Shown here: piece by piece, positions 62,228 through 64,000 of the stretch
Numbering within the stretch: the first letter of the stretch is position 1
Layout of the letters: every line of letters starts with the position of its first letter
Source of the DNA: Pholis gunnellus
Taxonomy: Eukaryota; Chordata; Actinopteri; Perciformes; Pholidae
Reading direction: 5' to 3'
Assembly (NCBI GenBank): GCA_910591455.2
Contig: OU342804.1
Location: 23,710,484 to 23,774,483, forward strand
Length of the DNA: 64,000 nt
Notes under the pieces: generated by a model
Databases searched by the model: none
Seen by the model: the letters and a program-made list of their open reading frames with translations, nothing else
What the model was told of the DNA's origin: nothing
Position numbers and translations under genes: made by a program

Positions 62228-64000
62228 ATGTATGCCTGTGCTAAGTTCGTCTCCACGCCCTCTCTGGTGAGTGAGTCTGCCTGGATGAATGGAGGTAAAC
62301 GGGTTCATGTATTCTGCCTGTGTGCTTAGTCGTGAAAGTGTGCAAAAAAGCTGCCAGTCGGTGGCATTCAGGGCAAACTACCAGCAGCTTTAATTCGTCT
62401 TGCTAACGCTAGCATGAAGCTACGTAGCCGTCTTTGACCCTCTGCTAAAGTCAGCTAACAGTCCGTGATCACACCTGCAAGGACGTCCTTGTTTTGAACA
62501 CTGTCAAGGCAAAGCTCAGCCTCGCGGTATCCTCGTGAGAAACACCTTTCCAGTTTTTGAAGCTAATCTGAATCGGTAGAGTATCAAAGGATATCATTTT
62601 GTTCATTGAGAAGCAGCCATGTTCCAGTTAAAAACAGACTATAATGGCTCCCTGTTTGCGTTTACCATAATCAGTTGTTAATGCTATTCCTCAAGTAACC
62701 TTATTAAGTAAACATTTTAAGATACTGAACTTCACTTGAGTATTTCCATGTTATGCTACTTTTTTTTCCTACGTCACTATATTTCAGAGCGAAATATTGT
62801 ACTTTTAAATTTATTTAAGAGCTGTTACTTTACAAATTAAGATTTTACGTCATTTACAAACTACGATCCGTTGTGTCATAGTTTGAACTAAGTAAGTTAA
62901 AATGAACTCCACCTTGACCAAAACCAACATTTAACGACTGCTTACACATAAATATGTCAATAATAATTATCCAATAATATAACATATAACACTGACGGTA
63001 GCAGCTCAAAATTATGAGTACTTTAGTAAACATTTGAATGCAGGGCTTTTACTTTCTTCCACCTCTGACCATATTTAGTACAAGTTTAATGTACTCTAGA
63101 TGAATACACATGCTTTTAATTCTGTCTTGAGCAGAGTATTCTTGGCAAATTTAAAGCTATACAGACGGATGTCAATACAACATGCTGGTAGAGCATCTTA
63201 CCAGTGCACGACTGTCAACTAAATGTCTTTTTTTTTCCTTCTTCATACAGATCCGTGCTGGATCTCGGGTACTGTACAGACCACTCTCAGCAGCAGTAGT
63301 CTCAGATGCCAGGAAAGCCGAGGTAAGCAGCTATTTGTGCTGGGAATTATAACTGATTTATTGACTTTGAGTGTTCACAGAGGAAGGGCACTCTGTGAAG
63401 CTCTCCAAAGCTATCGCAACTGCATCGGTCTGCTTAGCTAGTCCCATTACCTTGTCTCACACACATACAGTGACTAAACAAATAATAAAAAAACATGCAT
63501 TTAAGTGAAGGTTAATTTAACATGTTTCCAAGAACAAGAATACTGGTTTCTTGTCAGCAAAAGAAATGCTGACATTTGCATCAAAAGTCAACTTTAGCTA
63601 GCTATCCCTTGTGGCTAACACAAGCTAAATATAGGTTGCTACCATTGTAACAAATGCAATGCCAATTCTGCATCAGTATGCAACATTTCCTTTACCTTTT
63701 TTTTTAAAGCTGCACTTATGTTCACGTGTTTACTTTAATCAAGTACATAGTAGAGACGGATTCAGTCAAAGTTTGGCTGAGCATGTTTAGTATTCCAGAT
63801 AAATAAAGCCGATCCAACCTGCAAACCTATTTTCTTGCCAGGAAAATATCAGTGAGCTTTCACATATTTGAGGAAAAAAAGTTTAGTGCTGCTCTCTGAT
63901 CCTCTACTGTTTTGTACTAACCTCACTTCTTTTTGTGTGTTTCAGTCTGCTTCACTCCTGGCACCACAGAGCACTGCAGCCTCCCAGCAGCAGGTGGCAG
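62228..64000 (+). CDS. atp5mc3: Mitochondrial ATP synthase F0 subunit c precursor, 5' part, cut by window edge
   Basis: Subunit c forms the proton-driven rotor ring of ATP synthase in the inner mitochondrial membrane. Exons seen are 62228-62266, 63251-63322 and 63946-64000 (open at the edge), with GT-AG junctions and one frame. They encode MYACAKFVSTPSLIRAGSR, then VLYRPLSAAVVSDARKAE and SASLLAPQSTAASQQQVA. This is the cleavable presequence, rich in Arg, Ser and Ala with no acidic residue before the first Asp. The mature proteolipid with its two membrane helices lies beyond the window. The MYACAKF-TPSLIRAGSR-YRPLSA pattern favours the atp5mc3 paralogue over atp5mc1 and atp5mc2, which cannot be excluded without the rest. 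A leader exon and an NRF-1/GABP promoter lie just upstream. Confidence 0.92.

Overview
The window is vertebrate nuclear DNA, most likely from a spiny-rayed (percomorph) teleost. It carries large intron-split genes with canonical GT-AG splice sites, long CA/GT microsatellites, and interspersed repeats of kinds common in teleost genomes. No bacterial, viral or plasmid-like gene organisation was seen. Four genes could be assembled exon by exon with consistent reading frame, and the 5' part of a fifth is present.

Layout, left to right: nae1 (minus strand, 20 coding exons, 533 codons) covers 570-6591. Its head faces ca7 (plus strand, 7 coding exons, 262 codons) at 7777-13382. A 16-kb stretch without a firm gene follows (13.4-29.7 kb). 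It holds dispersed repeats, one clear MITE and a speculative two-exon terminal fragment on the minus strand. cdh16 (minus strand, 17 coding exons, 820 codons) fills 29.7-55.2 kb. It has repeat-rich introns, including a hAT-type element with a near-perfect 8-bp target duplication. rrad (minus strand, 4 coding exons, 309 codons) lies at 56.7-58.8 kb, with a likely 5' leader exon, TATA box and CRE-like site at 59.08-59.22 kb. The plus-strand ATP synthase c-subunit gene (atp5mc3-like) starts at 62228 and runs off the right edge after three partial exons.

The order nae1-ca7-cdh16-rrad matches the human 16q22.1 block (NAE1-CA7-PDP2-CDH16-RRAD), except that no PDP2 reading frame is present between ca7 and cdh16. 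The neighbouring genes do not form a pathway: they encode a NEDD8-activating enzyme subunit, a cytosolic carbonic anhydrase, an epithelial adhesion protein, an RGK-type GTPase and a mitochondrial ATP synthase subunit. The linkage is ancestral synteny, not functional clustering. I did not find a convincing new biological system. The main open questions are exon-like segments that I could not assign to a gene, at 55759-55899 and 16192-16607.
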